This document shows, piece after piece, positions 54,058 through 63,887 of a stretch of DNA of 64,000 nucleotides. Under the pieces are notes generated by a model. That model was given only the letters and a program-made list of their open reading frames with translations, was not told the DNA's origin and searched no databases. The stretch's first letter is position 1. Each line of letters opens with the position of its first letter. The DNA is from Arthrobacter sp. YD4 (GTDB lineage Bacteria; Actinomycetota; Actinomycetes; Actinomycetales; Micrococcaceae), in NCBI RefSeq assembly GCF_030410515.1, contig NZ_JAUHHD010000003.1, positions 186,001 to 250,000 on the forward strand, written 5' to 3'. The translations under genes and the position numbers were made by a program.

Positions 54058-56811
54058 CTAGGAGTCGCCGCCCGCGTTGCCGGTGGTGCCGGCGTTGACG
54101 TTGAGCAGCCGGTACTTCTCGATCGCCTGGGCCGGGGCCTGCGCGTCGACCTCGCCGCGGCGGGCGAGCATCTGCAGCGAGCGGACCACGATCGAGTGCA
54201 CGTCGTTCTTGAAGAAGCGGCGTGCCGCGGCGCGGGTGTCGGAGAAACCGAAGCCGTCGGCGCCGAGCGAGGCGAACTCGTTCGGGACGAACTGCCGGAT
54301 CTGGTCCGGGACGGCCTTCATGTAGTCCGAGACCGCGACGATCGGGCCGGTGGCGCCGGCGAGCTGTTCGGTGACGAACGGCACGCGGGCCGGCTGGCCG
54401 GGGTTGAGGAAGGCCTCTTCCTCGGCGGCCATGGCGTCGCGGCGCAGCTCGGTCCAGGACGTGACGGACCAGACGTCGGCGGAAACGCCCCAGTCCTCGG
54501 CCAGCACGCGCTGGGCCTCGAGGGCCCACGGCACGGACACGCCGGAGGCGAGGATCTGCGTGCGGGGGCCGTCGATCTTGGCCGGCGCCAGCAGGTAGAT
54601 GCCCTTGACGATGCCCTCGACATCGAGCTCGGCGGGGGCCGCCGGCTGCGAGATCGGCTCGTTGTAAACCGTCAGGTAGTACATGACGTTCCGCGACGGG
54701 TCGTTATCCGCAGGGCCGGGGCCGTACATCCGGTTCAGGCCGTCACGCATGATGACGCCGATCTCGTAGCCGTAGGCGGGGTCGTACGTGACGACGGCCG
54801 GGTTGGTGGCGGCGAGGATCGGGGAGTGGCCGTCGGCGTGCTGCAGGCCTTCGCCGGTCAGCGTGGTGCGGCCGGCGGTGGCGCCGATGATGAACCCGCG
54901 GGTCATCTGGTCGGCGGCGGCCCAGAAGGAGTCGCCGGTGCGCTGGAAGCCGAACATCGAGTAGAAGACGTAGATCGGGATCAGCGGCTCGCCGTGGGTG
55001 GCGTAGGAGGTGCCGGCGGCGGTGAAGGCCGCGACCGAACCTGCCTCGTTGATGCCGGCGTGCACGATCTGGCCGGCGATCGACTCCTTGTACGCGAGGA
55101 CCAGGTCGCGGTCCACGGACAGGTAGTTCTGGCCGTTCGGGTTGTAGATCTTCGCGGTCGGGAAGAACGCGTCGATGCCGAAGGTACGGGCCTCATCCGG
55201 GATGATCGGCACGATCCGGGAACCGAATTCCTTGTCCCGCATCAGGTCCTTCAGCAGCCGGACGAACGCCATGGTGGTGGCGGCGAGCTGCTTGCCGGAG
55301 CCGCGGTTGGCGACCTCGTACGCTTTGTCGCCCGGCAGGGTGACGTCGGTGTGCTTGGACCGGCGCTCGGGCACGAAACCGCCCAGGGCCTGGCGGCGCT
55401 CCATCAGGTACTTGATCTCCGGAGAGTCCGCACCCGGGTGGTAGTACGGCGGCTGGTACGGGTCGGCCTCGAGCTGGTCGTCCGTGATCGGGATGCGCAG
55501 GTGGTCGCGGAAGGCCTTCAGATCCGCCAGGGTGAGCTTCTTCATCTGGTGGGTCGCGTTGCGGCCCTCGAAGTGGGTGCCCAGGCCGTAGCCCTTGACC
55601 GTGTGGGCCAGGATGACCGTCGGCTTGCCCTTGAACTCGGTGGCGGCCTTGTACGCGGCATAGACCTTGTTGTAATCGTGGCCGCCGCGCTTGAGGTTCC
55701 AGATTTCCTGGTCCGTCATATCCGCGACCATGTCCTTGGTCTGCGGGGTCTTACCGAAGAAGTGCTCGCGGACAAACCCGCCGGACTCGGCCTTGTAGGT
55801 CTGGTAGTCGCCGTCGACAGTCTCGTTCATGATCTTCACGAGGGAGCCGTCGTCGTCCTTGGCGAGCAGGTTGTCCCACTCGCGGCCCCAGACGACCTTG
55901 ATGACGTTCCAGCCGGCGCCGCGGAAGAAGGCCTCGAGTTCCTGCATGATCTTGCCGTTGCCGCGGACCGGGCCGTCGAGGCGCTGCAGGTTGCAGTTGA
56001 TGACGAAGTTGAGGTTGTCCAGCTTGTCGTTCGCGGCGAGCTGGAGCAGGCCGCGGGATTCCGGCTCATCCATTTCGCCGTCGCCCAGGAACGCCCAGAC
56101 CTGCTGGTCGGAGGTGTCCTTGATGCCGCGGTTGTGCAGGTAGCGGTTCGACTGTGCCTGGTAGATGGCGTTCATCGGGCCGATGCCCATGGAGACGGTG
56201 GGGAACTCCCAGAACTCCGGCATCAGGCGCGGGTGCGGGTAGCTGGAGAGCGCGTGGCCCTCCTTGGACTTCTCCTGGCGGAAGCCGTCGAGGTCTTCCT
56301 CGCTCAGCCGGCCCTCGAGGAAGGCGCGGGCGTACATGCCGGGGGAGGCGTGGCCCTGGAAGAAGACCTGGTCGCCGCCCCCCGGGTGGTCCTTGCCGCG
56401 GAAGAAGTGGTTGAAGCCGACCTCGTAGAGGGTCGCGGCACCGGCGTAGGTGGAAATGTGGCCGCCGACGCCGATTTCGGGCCGCTGCGAGCGGTGCACC
56501 ATGATCGCGGCGTTCCAGCGCAGCCAGGCGCGGTACTTGCGTTCGATTTCCTCATCGCCGGGGAACGGGGCTTCCTGGTCCACCGGGATGGTGTTGACGT
56601 AGTCCGTGGTGGTCACCATCGGCACGCCCACGCTTTGGGCGCCGGCCCGCTGAAGCAGGCTGCGCATGATGTACTGGGCACGCTCCGTGCCCTGTTCCTG
56701 AATCAGGGTGTCCAGGGACTCCAGCCATTCGGCGGTCTCTTCCGGATCACGATCAGGCAGCTGGTTAGTCAACCCGCTGAGGATATGGGAGGTATCTTCT
56801 CCTGCAGCCAC
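54058..56811 (-). CDS. aceE: Pyruvate dehydrogenase E1 component (homodimeric)
   Basis: 917 aa from GTG 56811 with AGAGAGG 6 nt upstream (GTG 56838 is an alternative). Decarboxylates pyruvate with thiamine diphosphate and passes the acetyl group to the E2 lipoyl domain. Thiamine-binding motif [12 protein letters not shown] ending in [16 protein letters not shown] and [12 protein letters not shown] are typical of the AceE-type E1. Length matches actinobacterial AceE. Gene order peroxiredoxin-DUF3052-aceE-regulator-fabD resembles that of M. tuberculosis (Rv2238c-Rv2243). Confidence 0.96.
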   Translation of the reverse strand: MAAGEDTSHILSGLTNQLPDRDPEETAEWLESLDTLIQEQGTERAQYIMRSLLQRAGAQSVGVPMVTTTDYVNTIPVDQEAPFPGDEEIERKYRAWLRWNAAIMVHRSQRPEIGVGGHISTYAGAATLYEVGFNHFFRGKDHPGGGDQVFFQGHASPGMYARAFLEGRLSEEDLDGFRQEKSKEGHALSSYPHPRLMPEFWEFPTVSMGIGPMNAIYQAQSNRYLHNRGIKDTSDQQVWAFLGDGEMDEPESRGLLQLAANDKLDNLNFVINCNLQRLDGPVRGNGKIMQELEAFFRGAGWNVIKVVWGREWDNLLAKDDDGSLVKIMNETVDGDYQTYKAESGGFVREHFFGKTPQTKDMVADMTDQEIWNLKRGGHDYNKVYAAYKAATEFKGKPTVILAHTVKGYGLGTHFEGRNATHQMKKLTLADLKAFRDHLRIPITDDQLEADPYQPPYYHPGADSPEIKYLMERRQALGGFVPERRSKHTDVTLPGDKAYEVANRGSGKQLAATTMAFVRLLKDLMRDKEFGSRIVPIIPDEARTFGIDAFFPTAKIYNPNGQNYLSVDRDLVLAYKESIAGQIVHAGINEAGSVAAFTAAGTSYATHGEPLIPIYVFYSMFGFQRTGDSFWAAADQMTRGFIIGATAGRTTLTGEGLQHADGHSPILAATNPAVVTYDPAYGYEIGVIMRDGLNRMYGPGPADNDPSRNVMYYLTVYNEPISQPAAPAELDVEGIVKGIYLLAPAKIDGPRTQILASGVSVPWALEAQRVLAEDWGVSADVWSVTSWTELRRDAMAAEEEAFLNPGQPARVPFVTEQLAGATGPIVAVSDYMKAVPDQIRQFVPNEFASLGADGFGFSDTRAAARRFFKNDVHSIVVRSLQMLARRGEVDAQAPAQAIEKYRLLNVNAGTTGNAGGDS

Positions 56812-57218
56812 GTCCAACCTCTCTTTGAGCGCATTCACCGGCACCCTCAGCTCCGGGCAGGGTGACTGCCTGGCGTGAACGCGACGTGTGCGACATATCG
56901 GTAACAGCAGCCCGGTCCTGTACGCCGGGCTTGGTCCAATCACAACCAGGCCTGACAGTGGGAGCGGTCGGTTGTCCGCGCAGGCATGGTCGTCATCAGC
57001 CACTCTAGCCTTGCGCGTCCGCGGATGCGTAGCCGCCGCCGCCCCGGTGTGACGCAGAATATGGCGGATCGCGGGGCCCACAGCTTGAAGCGGACGCACA
57101 AAGGGTGTTGGCTTGGAGTAATGGAAATCACTAGCACCAAGGAATGTGTCACTATCGGACACAGCGGGCATTCTGCCGGCAGGCACCAACAGACGCATCA
57201 ACAGCATAGGAGCAGCAC
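56812..57218. other. 407-bp divergent region between aceE and DUF3052 genes
   Basis: No gene seen. It contains an inverted repeat TGTGTC-n7-GACACA (57145-57163) about 60 bp before the DUF3052 start, and a GC-rich stretch. Clear -35/-10 pairs were not recognised for either direction. Confidence 0.5.
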
Positions 57219-57638
57219 GTGAGCGAGGCCGACGCCGCCACTTCGGTAAATGTGGCGGAAAGATTGGGTTTCAAGAACGGGGATCTGATTCAGGAGTTCG
57301 GTTACGACGACGACGTCGACTTCGACTTGCGTGATGACATCGAGGACCTCACCGGGTCGGAGATCTTCGACGAGGACGACCACGAGGTGGTCGACGCGGC
57401 CATCCTCTGGTGGCGCGACGGTGACGGCGACCTGGTGGACACGCTGGTGGACTCCCTGACCTCGCTGACGGACGGCGGTGTGGTCTGGGTGCTGACCCCG
57501 AAGAAGGGCCGCACCGGCTATGTCTCGCCCTCGGAACTGCAGGAAGCGGCGCCCACCGCCGGCCTGCACTGCACCACCTCCGCCGGCGTCTCCCAGGACT
57601 GGAGCGCCACCCGGCTGGTGACCCGGAAGAACAAGTGA
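57219..57638 (+). CDS. DUF3052 family protein
   Basis: 139 aa, GTG start. Highly acidic ([29 protein letters not shown]). DUF3052 is an actinobacterial family of unknown function; homologues lie next to aceE and ahpE in mycobacteria. C-terminal segment [19 protein letters not shown] and [12 protein letters not shown] are the conserved parts. GTGA overlap with the peroxiredoxin gene. Confidence 0.9.
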   Translation: MSEADAATSVNVAERLGFKNGDLIQEFGYDDDVDFDLRDDIEDLTGSEIFDEDDHEVVDAAILWWRDGDGDLVDTLVDSLTSLTDGGVVWVLTPKKGRTGYVSPSELQEAAPTAGLHCTTSAGVSQDWSATRLVTRKNK

Positions 57639-58195
57639 CCGGTTCCGCGCCGGTGCAGGCTCCCGCACGGCAGCCAGATACTGTGCCCGCCGTCGGGCAG
57701 CCGGCCCCGGACTTCGAGCTGGTCAACCAGTTCGGCGAGCCGGTCCGGCTCTCCGAACTGCGGGGCCGCACCGTGGTGCTGGTGTTCTTCCCGTTCGCCT
57801 TTTCCGGCATTTGCACGGGCGAACTGTGCGAACTGCGGGACAACCTGGCCGTCTTCGAGGACGCCGACGCCGTGGTGTTGGGCATCTCGGTGGACAGCAA
57901 GTTCGCCCAGCGCGCCTACGCCGAGAAGGAGGGCTACAGCTTCGACCTGCTGGCGGACTTCTGGCCGCACGGAGCGGTGGCGGAGCGGTACGGGGTGTTC
58001 GACCCGGAGAGCGGCATGGCCCTGCGCGGGACGTTCATCATCGACGCGGCCGGCACTGTCCGGTACGTCGTGGTCAATCCCCGGGGCCAGGCGCGTGACT
58101 TCGCCGGTTACCGGGCGGCCCTCGCGGAACTGTCCGGCGGTTCCCCCGCCCCCTCCCCAGACCCGTCCTACAGCCGGGGACCGGAAACGGCATGA
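57635..58195 (+). CDS. Peroxiredoxin (AhpE/Bcp type)
   Basis: 186 aa, GTG start. Reduces peroxides through an active-site Cys in FAFSGICTGELCELRD. Mycobacterial AhpE has a single Cys at this place; here a second Cys follows five residues later (C-x4-C), as in Bcp/PrxQ enzymes, so an intramolecular disulfide is possible. An N-terminal Pro/Ala stretch and a 20-residue Ser/Pro tail flank the domain. Coupled to DUF3052 (GTGA) and to the sirtuin gene (ATGA). Confidence 0.92.
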   Translation: MTGSAPVQAPARQPDTVPAVGQPAPDFELVNQFGEPVRLSELRGRTVVLVFFPFAFSGICTGELCELRDNLAVFEDADAVVLGISVDSKFAQRAYAEKEGYSFDLLADFWPHGAVAERYGVFDPESGMALRGTFIIDAAGTVRYVVVNPRGQARDFAGYRAALAELSGGSPAPSPDPSYSRGPETA

Positions 58196-59112
58196 GGCAG
58201 CGGCGGCCCGGGGTGGGGATGACGGGATTTGCGAGCCTGCCCCCCGTCACGCCCGCGGAGCCGGCCCGCAACGAACTTGAGGTCCTGCAGGAGATCCACG
58301 GGGTCCTCGCGGGGAAACGCTTCGCGTTGCTCACCGGCGCCGGTCTCAGTACCGACTCGGGCATCCCCGACTACCGCGGCCCCGGTGCGGCGCCGCGCGC
58401 GCCCATGACGTACCAGGAGTTCATCGGGTCGCCGGATAACCGGCAGCGCTACTGGGCCCGGAACCATATCGGCTGGTCCCATCTCCGCCGGGCCGACCCC
58501 AACGACGGCCACACGGCCGTGGCCCGGATGGAGCGGCGCGGGCTGCTCACGGGCCTGATCACCCAGAACGTGGACCGGCTGCACGAGGATGCCGGCAGCC
58601 GGAACGTCGTGGACCTGCACGGCCGCTTCGACCGGGTGGTGTGCCTGGCCTGCGGCCGCAGCTACAGCCGGACCCTGCTGGCCGGGGTGCTGGAGGAACT
58701 CAACCCCGGATTCCTCGACGCCGCCCTCGCCGGCGGCGTGGTGGAGGCCGCTCCGGATGCGGACGCCACCGTGGAGGACGAGGCGCTGATCAGCGAGTTC
58801 GTTGTCGCTAACTGCCCGGCCTGCGGCGGCACCCTGAAACCCGACTTCGTCTACTTCGGCGAGAACGTGCCCAAGGACCGGGTGGAGCGTTCCTACGCCA
58901 TGGTGGACTCCGCCGGCGCGCTGCTGGTGGCCGGTTCCTCGCTGACCGTGATGAGCGGGCTGCGCTTCGTCCGCCACGCCGTCAAGCAGGGCAAGGAGGT
59001 CGTGATCATCAACCGCGGCCAGACCCGCGGCGACGATCTGGCGACCATCAAGCTGGAGGCCGGCGTCAGCGAGTCCCTGACCTGGCTCGAGGCCGAGCTC
59101 CCCGCCCTCTGA
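58192..59112 (+). CDS. Sir2-family NAD-dependent protein deacylase
   Basis: 306 aa. NAD pocket TGAGLSTDSGIPDYRGPG, TQNVDRLHEDAG, catalytic His in DLHGRF, zinc sites CLACGRSYS and CPACGG separated by about 60 residues, KPDFVYFGENVP, and GSSLTVMSG. Belongs to the larger actinobacterial sirtuin type with an extended zinc module. It removes acyl groups from lysines and consumes NAD. Third gene of the DUF3052-peroxiredoxin-sirtuin operon. Confidence 0.94.
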   Translation: MRQRRPGVGMTGFASLPPVTPAEPARNELEVLQEIHGVLAGKRFALLTGAGLSTDSGIPDYRGPGAAPRAPMTYQEFIGSPDNRQRYWARNHIGWSHLRRADPNDGHTAVARMERRGLLTGLITQNVDRLHEDAGSRNVVDLHGRFDRVVCLACGRSYSRTLLAGVLEELNPGFLDAALAGGVVEAAPDADATVEDEALISEFVVANCPACGGTLKPDFVYFGENVPKDRVERSYAMVDSAGALLVAGSSLTVMSGLRFVRHAVKQGKEVVIINRGQTRGDDLATIKLEAGVSESLTWLEAELPAL

Positions 59113-59212
59113 CCCGGCGTTCCGTGGCCGCGCCGATTGGCGCCGGAGCCCGCGTTTCGGGTAAGGTCAATGTTCGTTGGTTGACGTGCCGAGGCATGGA
59201 AACCGGCGTGAT

Positions 59213-59285
59213 GGGTCTTTAGCTCAGCTGGTAGAGCGCCACGTTTACACCGTGGATGTCATCGGTTCGATCCCGGTAGGACCCA
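59213..59285 (+). tRNA. tRNA-Val (anticodon TAC)
   Basis: 73-nt cloverleaf: acceptor GGGTCTT/AGGACCC (one U-G pair), D arm GCTC...GAGC, anticodon stem CCACG/CGTGG with loop TTTACAC giving anticodon TAC, T arm ATCGG TTCGATC CCGGT, discriminator A. The CCA end is not encoded (CCG follows). Decodes GTA and probably other GTN valine codons. Confidence 0.95.
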
Positions 59286-59293
59286 CCGTCATG

Positions 59294-59338
59294 AACCCCG
59301 TCGCGGGAGCCGCAAGGCAGCCGCGGCGGGGTTTTTCT
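59294..59338 (+). terminator. Terminator of tRNA-Val
   Basis: 13-bp stem (59294-59306 with 59321-59333, one G-U pair), 14-nt loop, then TTTTTCTTT. Confidence 0.9.
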
Positions 59339-59437
59339 TTGCCTGCGGCCCGGCCCGGGGGACCGGTGGAGGTCAGGCCGTAAACCACGGCGGCCGGTCC
59401 CGGATAAATGTCGGTGCCTGGCCATAGCGTCAGCGGC

Positions 59438-59728
59438 ATGGAACACGTACTCGTCACAGCCGGCCCGGACGGGCGCCCCCACACCGTGATCCGCGGCGGC
59501 CGGGAATGGATCATCGGCGCGGACCCGGTCCGCTGGTTCGAGCGGGTGAGCTGGTGGGAGGCAGAGCGGCGGATGCCGCGGGGCCTCGGCCGGGTGGACG
59601 TGGAAGTCTGGCAGGTCCAGGCGCGGCTGGGCCGCAATGCCGGATCGGCGCTGACCACCATGGAACTGATCCGCGACGGCCTCGGCGGCGGGTGGCGGCT
59701 CAGGGACCTGGTGGCCGACGCGGCGTGA
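59438..59728 (+). CDS. Small conserved protein, possibly DUF6504-like
   Basis: 96 aa from ATG 59438. Contains WWEAERRMP, VDVEVWQVQARLG and TTMELIRDGLGGGWRLRDL. The pattern of Trp-rich strands resembles the small DUF6504-type proteins of actinobacteria, but I cannot confirm this by eye. No membrane segment. Function unknown; stands alone after tRNA-Val. Confidence 0.6.
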   Translation: MEHVLVTAGPDGRPHTVIRGGREWIIGADPVRWFERVSWWEAERRMPRGLGRVDVEVWQVQARLGRNAGSALTTMELIRDGLGGGWRLRDLVADAA

Positions 59729-59762
59729 GGCCTGTTCCGGGCCGATTTCCGGGCATTGGAAA

Positions 59763-59807
59763 AGCCCTCCACCGCGGCTATTGGGGGATGCCGCGGTGGA
59801 GGGCTTG
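59763..59807 (-). terminator. Terminator after the GntR gene
   Basis: Perfect 17-bp stem (59763-59779 with 59791-59807), 11-nt loop; on the minus strand it ends in GGGCTTTTCC. It terminates the leftward GntR transcript. Confidence 0.8.
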
Positions 59808-59854
59808 AGAAAAAGATACCGGAAATGAGACGAAATGTGAAACTGAAAGCGGTT

Positions 59855-59881
59855 GAATTAGCCCAGTGTCGGGACTAATTC
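59855..59881. repeat. AT-rich inverted repeat at the 3' end of the GntR gene
   Basis: GAATTAG...CTAATTC (7-bp perfect arms) plus an inner CCC/GGG with a bulged A and a 6-nt loop, 11 bp beyond the GntR stop. Could be a second hairpin of the transcript end or a protein site. Confidence 0.35.
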
Positions 59882-59891
59882 GCGGGGCCGG

Positions 59892-60632
59892 TCACCGGCC
59901 CCGGATCAGGCCGGCCGGACGGGGACGAAACCGGGGCTGGTCCCGCCAGCTCGGCTCCATGTCCGCGATGGTCTCGCGCATGATCTTGTCCGAGGCCTCC
60001 CGCGCCGCCGGCCCGTTGCCGGTGGCGATGGCCTCCGCGACATCCACGTGCCACTGCAGCGCGTAGGTCTGCGGATGGTCGGGCATCAGCCCGTGCATGG
60101 TCCGCCCGGTCAGCGTTTCCGCCACCTGCCCCACAAGATTGGCGAACATCTCGTTCCCGGACCCCGTGAGCAGCAGCGAATGGAACCTGATGTCGAGGTC
60201 CAGGAACCTCGGGACGTCCCCGGCCACGCCCGCTTCCCGCATGGCGTGGGAGATTTCCACCAGCTCGCTGCGGATGTCATCGGGTGCGTTGGCCGCGGCC
60301 AGCTCGGCTGCGACGGGTTCCACCGCCGTGCGCAGCTCCGCGAGCGAGCGGAGCTGGGCGCCCCGGCCCTCGCCGGCCAGGCGCCACCGGATCACGGACG
60401 GGTCGAACGGGTTCCAGCGGTTGGCCGGCAGCACCCGGATCCCCACCCGCTTGATGGTCTCGACCAGGCCGAGGGACTGCAGCACCCGGACCGCCTCGCG
60501 GACCACGGAGCGGGAGACCTTGAGTTCGTCCTCCAGGTGCTCGGCGAGCATCACGTGGCCGGTCGGGAGCTCGCCCCTGACAATCCGGGTTCCCAGATGC
60601 TCGATGGCTTGATGGTGGAGGCTGGTCGACAT
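59892..60632 (-). CDS. GntR family (FadR-type) transcriptional regulator
   Basis: 246 aa from ATG 60632; ATG 60644 would add four residues, but TATGCT ends 7 nt before 60632, suggesting a leaderless mRNA. N-terminal winged helix (LAEHLEDELKVSRSVVREAVRVLQSLGLVE) and a C-terminal FCD ligand domain with metal-binding His pattern (DLDIRFHSLLLTGSGN, QWHVDVAEAI). Divergent from gnd, with a TAGACTGTCTA palindrome between them, so gluconate/pentose phosphate control is likely; FCD proteins sense sugar acids or carboxylates. Confidence 0.88.
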   Translation of the reverse strand: MSTSLHHQAIEHLGTRIVRGELPTGHVMLAEHLEDELKVSRSVVREAVRVLQSLGLVETIKRVGIRVLPANRWNPFDPSVIRWRLAGEGRGAQLRSLAELRTAVEPVAAELAAANAPDDIRSELVEISHAMREAGVAGDVPRFLDLDIRFHSLLLTGSGNEMFANLVGQVAETLTGRTMHGLMPDHPQTYALQWHVDVAEAIATGNGPAAREASDKIMRETIADMEPSWRDQPRFRPRPAGLIRGR

Positions 60633-60639
60633 AGTCGTA

Positions 60640-60645
60640 AGCATA
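60640..60645 (-). promoter_or_regulatory. Candidate -10 box of the GntR gene
   Basis: TATGCT on the minus strand, 7 nt before ATG 60632; it includes the alternative upstream ATG (60644). Confidence 0.4.
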
Positions 60646-60698
60646 GTGGCGTGCCCGTCACAGGAGCCGCGAACGGGCGCGGTCCCGGCCGAAAATCA

Positions 60699-60709
60699 TA
60701 GACTGTCTA
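60699..60709. promoter_or_regulatory. Candidate GntR operator in front of gnd
   Basis: TAGACTGTCTA, a perfect 11-bp palindrome about 60 bp upstream of the gnd ATG. Short odd-length palindromes are usual for FadR-type regulators. Confidence 0.45.
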
Positions 60710-60768
60710 GGAGGCGCCGTCTTCGGCCAGCCAACTGCACTCGTTGCACCCAATGAATTGGAGATTTG

Positions 60769-62205
60769 ATGTCAGCACACATCGGTGTCACCGGCCTTGC
60801 GGTGATGGGGGCAAACCTCGCCCGTAACCTCGCCCGTAACGGCTTCACGGTCGCCCTCCACAACCGCTCGGTGGAAAAGACCGACGCGCTCCTTGAGAAG
60901 CACGGCTCCGAGGGCGACTTCGTCCGGACCGAAACGCTGCAGGAACTCGTTGACTCGCTGGAGAAGCCCCGCCGCGTCCTGATCATGGTCAAGGCCGGCA
61001 AGCCGGTCGACTCCGTCATCGAACAGCTTGAGCCGCTGCTCGAACCCGGCGACATCATCATCGATGCCGGCAACTCGCACTATGAGGACACCCGCCGCCG
61101 CGAGGCCGCCCTCGCCAAGAAGGACCTGCACTTCGTCGGCATCGGCGTCTCCGGCGGCGAGGAGGGTGCCCTCAACGGACCCTCGATCATGCCCGGCGGC
61201 TCCAAGGAGTCCTACGAGGCCCTCGGCCCGCTCCTGGAGAAGATCTCCGCCCACGTGGACGGCCAGCCCTGCTGCGCCTGGATCGGCACCGACGGCGCCG
61301 GCCACTTCGTCAAGATGGTCCACAACGGCATCGAGTACGCCGACATGCAGGTCATCGGCGAGGCCTTCGACCTGCTCCGCTCCGGCGCGGGCATCGAACC
61401 GGCCGAGCAGTCCAAGATCTTCGCCGAATGGAACAAGGGCGACCTTGCCTCCTTCCTGATTGAAATCTCCGCCGAGGTCCTGGGCCACGTCGACGCCAAA
61501 ACCGGCAAGCCGTTCGTCGACGTCGTCGTGGACGCCGCCGGCCAGAAGGGCACCGGCCGCTGGACGGTCATCTCCGCCCTGGAGCTGGGGTCCCCGGTCT
61601 CCGGCATCGCCGAGTCCGTCTTCGCCCGGGCGCTGTCTTCCCAGGCCGGCCAGCGGAAGCTGGCCCAGGAGCTGCTCGCCGGGGGAGAGGCCGACGTCGA
61701 GGTCCCCGAGACCTTTGTGGAGGACGTGCGCCAGGCGCTCTACGCCTCCAAGCTGGTCTCCTACGCGCAGGGCCTGGACATGCTCACCTCCGCCGCGAAG
61801 GAATACGGCTGGGAGCTGAAGCTGGACGAGATCGCTTCCCTGTGGCGGGGCGGCTGCATCATCCGCGCCGAACTGCTCAAGGACATCACCAAGGCGTACT
61901 CCGCCGATGAGAAGCCGGCCAACCTGCTCTTCGCCCCCGCGTTCACCGCCGCGATCGCCGACGCCCTGCCGGCGTGGCGCCGCGTGGTGGCCACCGCGGT
62001 GCAGCTGGGCATCCCGGTGCCGGTGTTCTCCTCCTCGCTGGCCTACTACGACGGCCTGCGCCGCAAGCGCCTGCCGGCCGCCGTGATCCAGGGCCAGCGC
62101 GACCTGTTCGGCGCCCACACCTACGGCCGCGTCGACGCCGAGGGCACGTTCCACACCCTGTGGGGCGAGGACAAGTCCGAGGTTGAGGCCGTCGACACCC
62201 ACTAG
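60769..62205 (+). CDS. gnd: 6-phosphogluconate dehydrogenase (decarboxylating)
   Basis: 478 aa from ATG 60769 (GGAG 7 nt upstream; TTG 60766 is less likely). Oxidises and decarboxylates 6-phosphogluconate to ribulose 5-phosphate. IGVTGLAVMGANLARNLARNG binds the cofactor (Arg/Asn after the second strand, LHNRSVEKTD, favours NADP), GVSGGEEGALNGPSIMPGG and KMVHNGIEYADMQ hold catalytic Lys/Asn, and GQKGTGRWTVISALELG completes the active site. Long form typical of NADP enzymes. zwf lies 33 kb away. Confidence 0.97.
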   Translation: MSAHIGVTGLAVMGANLARNLARNGFTVALHNRSVEKTDALLEKHGSEGDFVRTETLQELVDSLEKPRRVLIMVKAGKPVDSVIEQLEPLLEPGDIIIDAGNSHYEDTRRREAALAKKDLHFVGIGVSGGEEGALNGPSIMPGGSKESYEALGPLLEKISAHVDGQPCCAWIGTDGAGHFVKMVHNGIEYADMQVIGEAFDLLRSGAGIEPAEQSKIFAEWNKGDLASFLIEISAEVLGHVDAKTGKPFVDVVVDAAGQKGTGRWTVISALELGSPVSGIAESVFARALSSQAGQRKLAQELLAGGEADVEVPETFVEDVRQALYASKLVSYAQGLDMLTSAAKEYGWELKLDEIASLWRGGCIIRAELLKDITKAYSADEKPANLLFAPAFTAAIADALPAWRRVVATAVQLGIPVPVFSSSLAYYDGLRRKRLPAAVIQGQRDLFGAHTYGRVDAEGTFHTLWGEDKSEVEAVDTH

Positions 62206-62208
62206 CGC

Positions 62209-62264
62209 TTAAACGGCTGCGGCCGCCGTCCCGGACTTCCGGGGCGGCGGCCGCAGTGGTTTAA
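62209..62264. terminator. Bidirectional terminator gnd/cysE
   Basis: 18-bp stem (62217-62234 with 62239-62256, one G-U), loop ACTT, flanked by complementary TTAAAC (62209-62214) and GTTTAA (62259-62264) that extend it and provide A/T tracts in both directions. Lies between convergent genes. Confidence 0.85.
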
Positions 62265-62266
62265 CC

Positions 62267-62851
62267 CTAGATGCGGTATTCGATCAGGTACTCGGCCGGG
62301 TCGACGGCCTTCTTGGTCTCGCGCTGGGCGTCGCGGTGCCGCCAGGTGGCGGGCACGCCGGTCAGGATCGATTCGGCCGGGGCGTCCTTGACCACGACGG
62401 CGTTCGCGCCGATGGCGCTGTCCCGGCCGATGGTGATAGGGCCCAGGACCTTGGCGCCGGCGCCGATCACGACGCGGTCCTCGATGGTGGGGTGCCGCTT
62501 GATCTTCGCCAGCGAGCGACCACCGAGGGTGACGCCGTGGTAGATCATCACGTCTTCGCCGATTTCCGCCGTCTCGCCAATCACCACGCCCATGCCGTGG
62601 TCAATGAAGAACCGCCGGCCGATCGTGGCGCCCGGATGGATCTCGATGCCGGTCATGAACCGGGCCAGCTGGGAGATCAGCCGGGCCGGGAACCGCAGCG
62701 ACGGGTTCTGCCACAAGCGGTGGGTGAGCCGGTGGGCCCAGATCGCGTGCAGCCCCGAGTAGGCGAAGAAGTTTTCGAAAGAGCCCCGCGCCGCCGGGTC
62801 GTGGGACCGGGCGGTGTCGAGGTCTTCCTTGAGTCGTGCGAAAAAGCCCAC
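62267..62851 (-). CDS. cysE: Serine O-acetyltransferase
   Basis: 194 aa. Makes O-acetylserine from serine and acetyl-CoA. N-terminal helices then a left-handed beta-helix of hexapeptide repeats ([39 protein letters not shown]); His in DHGMG is catalytic. The short N-terminal form is common in Gram-positive bacteria. Downstream of cysK with 33 bp between. Confidence 0.95.
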   Translation of the reverse strand: MGFFARLKEDLDTARSHDPAARGSFENFFAYSGLHAIWAHRLTHRLWQNPSLRFPARLISQLARFMTGIEIHPGATIGRRFFIDHGMGVVIGETAEIGEDVMIYHGVTLGGRSLAKIKRHPTIEDRVVIGAGAKVLGPITIGRDSAIGANAVVVKDAPAESILTGVPATWRHRDAQRETKKAVDPAEYLIEYRI

Positions 62852-62884
62852 AAAATTCTTTCTGAGAATGCGGCCGCGTTAGGG

Positions 62885-63820
62885 TCAGCCGCGGATGTCG
62901 TCGTACAGCACGGTGGAGATGTAGCGCTCCCCGAAATCGCAGACCACGGCAACGATCAGCTTACCGGCGTTCTCCGGCCGCTTGGCCAGTTCCAGCGCGG
63001 CCCAGACGATCGCACCGGAGGAGATGCCGCCGAGGATGCCTTCCTTGCCGCCGAGGTCCCGGGCCACCCGGACGGAGTCCTCGAGGGAGGCGTCGATGAC
63101 CTCGTCATAGATGGTGGTGTCGAGGATCTCGGGGACGAAGTTCGCGCCCAGGCCCTGGATCTTGTGCGGGCCGGGGGCGCCGCCGTTGAGGATGGGGGAG
63201 TCCTTGGGTTCGACGGCGACGATCTGCACGCCGGGCTTGCGCTCCTTGAGGACCTGGCCGACGCCGGTGACGGTTCCGCCGGTGCCGACGCCGGCGACGA
63301 AGATGTCCACCTTGCCGTCGGTGTCCTCCCAGACCTCCTCGGCCGTGGTGCGGCGGTGGACGGCGGGGTTGGCCTCGTTGGCGAACTGCTGGGCCCAGAT
63401 GGAGTTCTCGGTGTTGGCGACGATCTCCTGCGCCTTTTCGACGGCGCCGCGCATGCCCTCCGAACCCGGCGTCAGGACGATCTCGGCACCGTAGGCGCGC
63501 AGCATGACGCGGCGCTCGGTGGACATGGTCTCCGGCATGGTGAGGATGACCTTGTAACCGCGGGCCGCGCCGACCATGGCCAGGGCGATGCCGGTGTTGC
63601 CGGAGGTGCCCTCGACGATCGTGCCGCCGGGCTTGAGGGCGCCGGACTTCTCCGCGGCGTCGATGATGGCGACGCCGATCCGGTCCTTGACGCTGTTGGC
63701 CGGGTTGTAGAACTCCAGCTTCACGGCCACGGTTGCGTCCAGGCCCTCGGACAGCCGGTTCAGGCGGACCAGCGGGGTGCCGCCGACAAGCTGGGTTACG
63801 TCGTCATAGATTCGTGCCAT
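62885..63820 (-). CDS. cysK: Cysteine synthase A
   Basis: 311 aa PLP enzyme. Exchanges the acetyl group of O-acetylserine for sulfide. Schiff-base Lys in [11 protein letters not shown] phosphate loop [23 protein letters not shown], and the C-terminal [34 protein letters not shown]-terminus is standard. cysK-cysE form the usual two-step operon, which also allows the cysteine synthase complex. Confidence 0.97.
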   Translation of the reverse strand: MARIYDDVTQLVGGTPLVRLNRLSEGLDATVAVKLEFYNPANSVKDRIGVAIIDAAEKSGALKPGGTIVEGTSGNTGIALAMVGAARGYKVILTMPETMSTERRVMLRAYGAEIVLTPGSEGMRGAVEKAQEIVANTENSIWAQQFANEANPAVHRRTTAEEVWEDTDGKVDIFVAGVGTGGTVTGVGQVLKERKPGVQIVAVEPKDSPILNGGAPGPHKIQGLGANFVPEILDTTIYDEVIDASLEDSVRVARDLGGKEGILGGISSGAIVWAALELAKRPENAGKLIVAVVCDFGERYISTVLYDDIRG

Positions 63821-63887
63821 GGGGAAATGTGCCTATCTGTGAGGAGGGAATTCTAGGGTCAGCTTATTGAGGGCGCGAGAAGCCCGG

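Noticed and set aside
54196-56865. 889-codon plus-strand open frame opposite aceE
   Set aside because: Val/Gly/Asp-rich translation with no domain; it mirrors the aceE codon bias.
56812-57207. N-terminal extension of AceE from an upstream start
   Set aside because: The extra residues are unlike AceE, and GTG 56811 has a good ribosome site and gives the family length.
59161-59212. TTGACG at 59181 as the -35 of tRNA-Val
   Set aside because: No acceptable -10 hexamer at 16-19 nt could be found.
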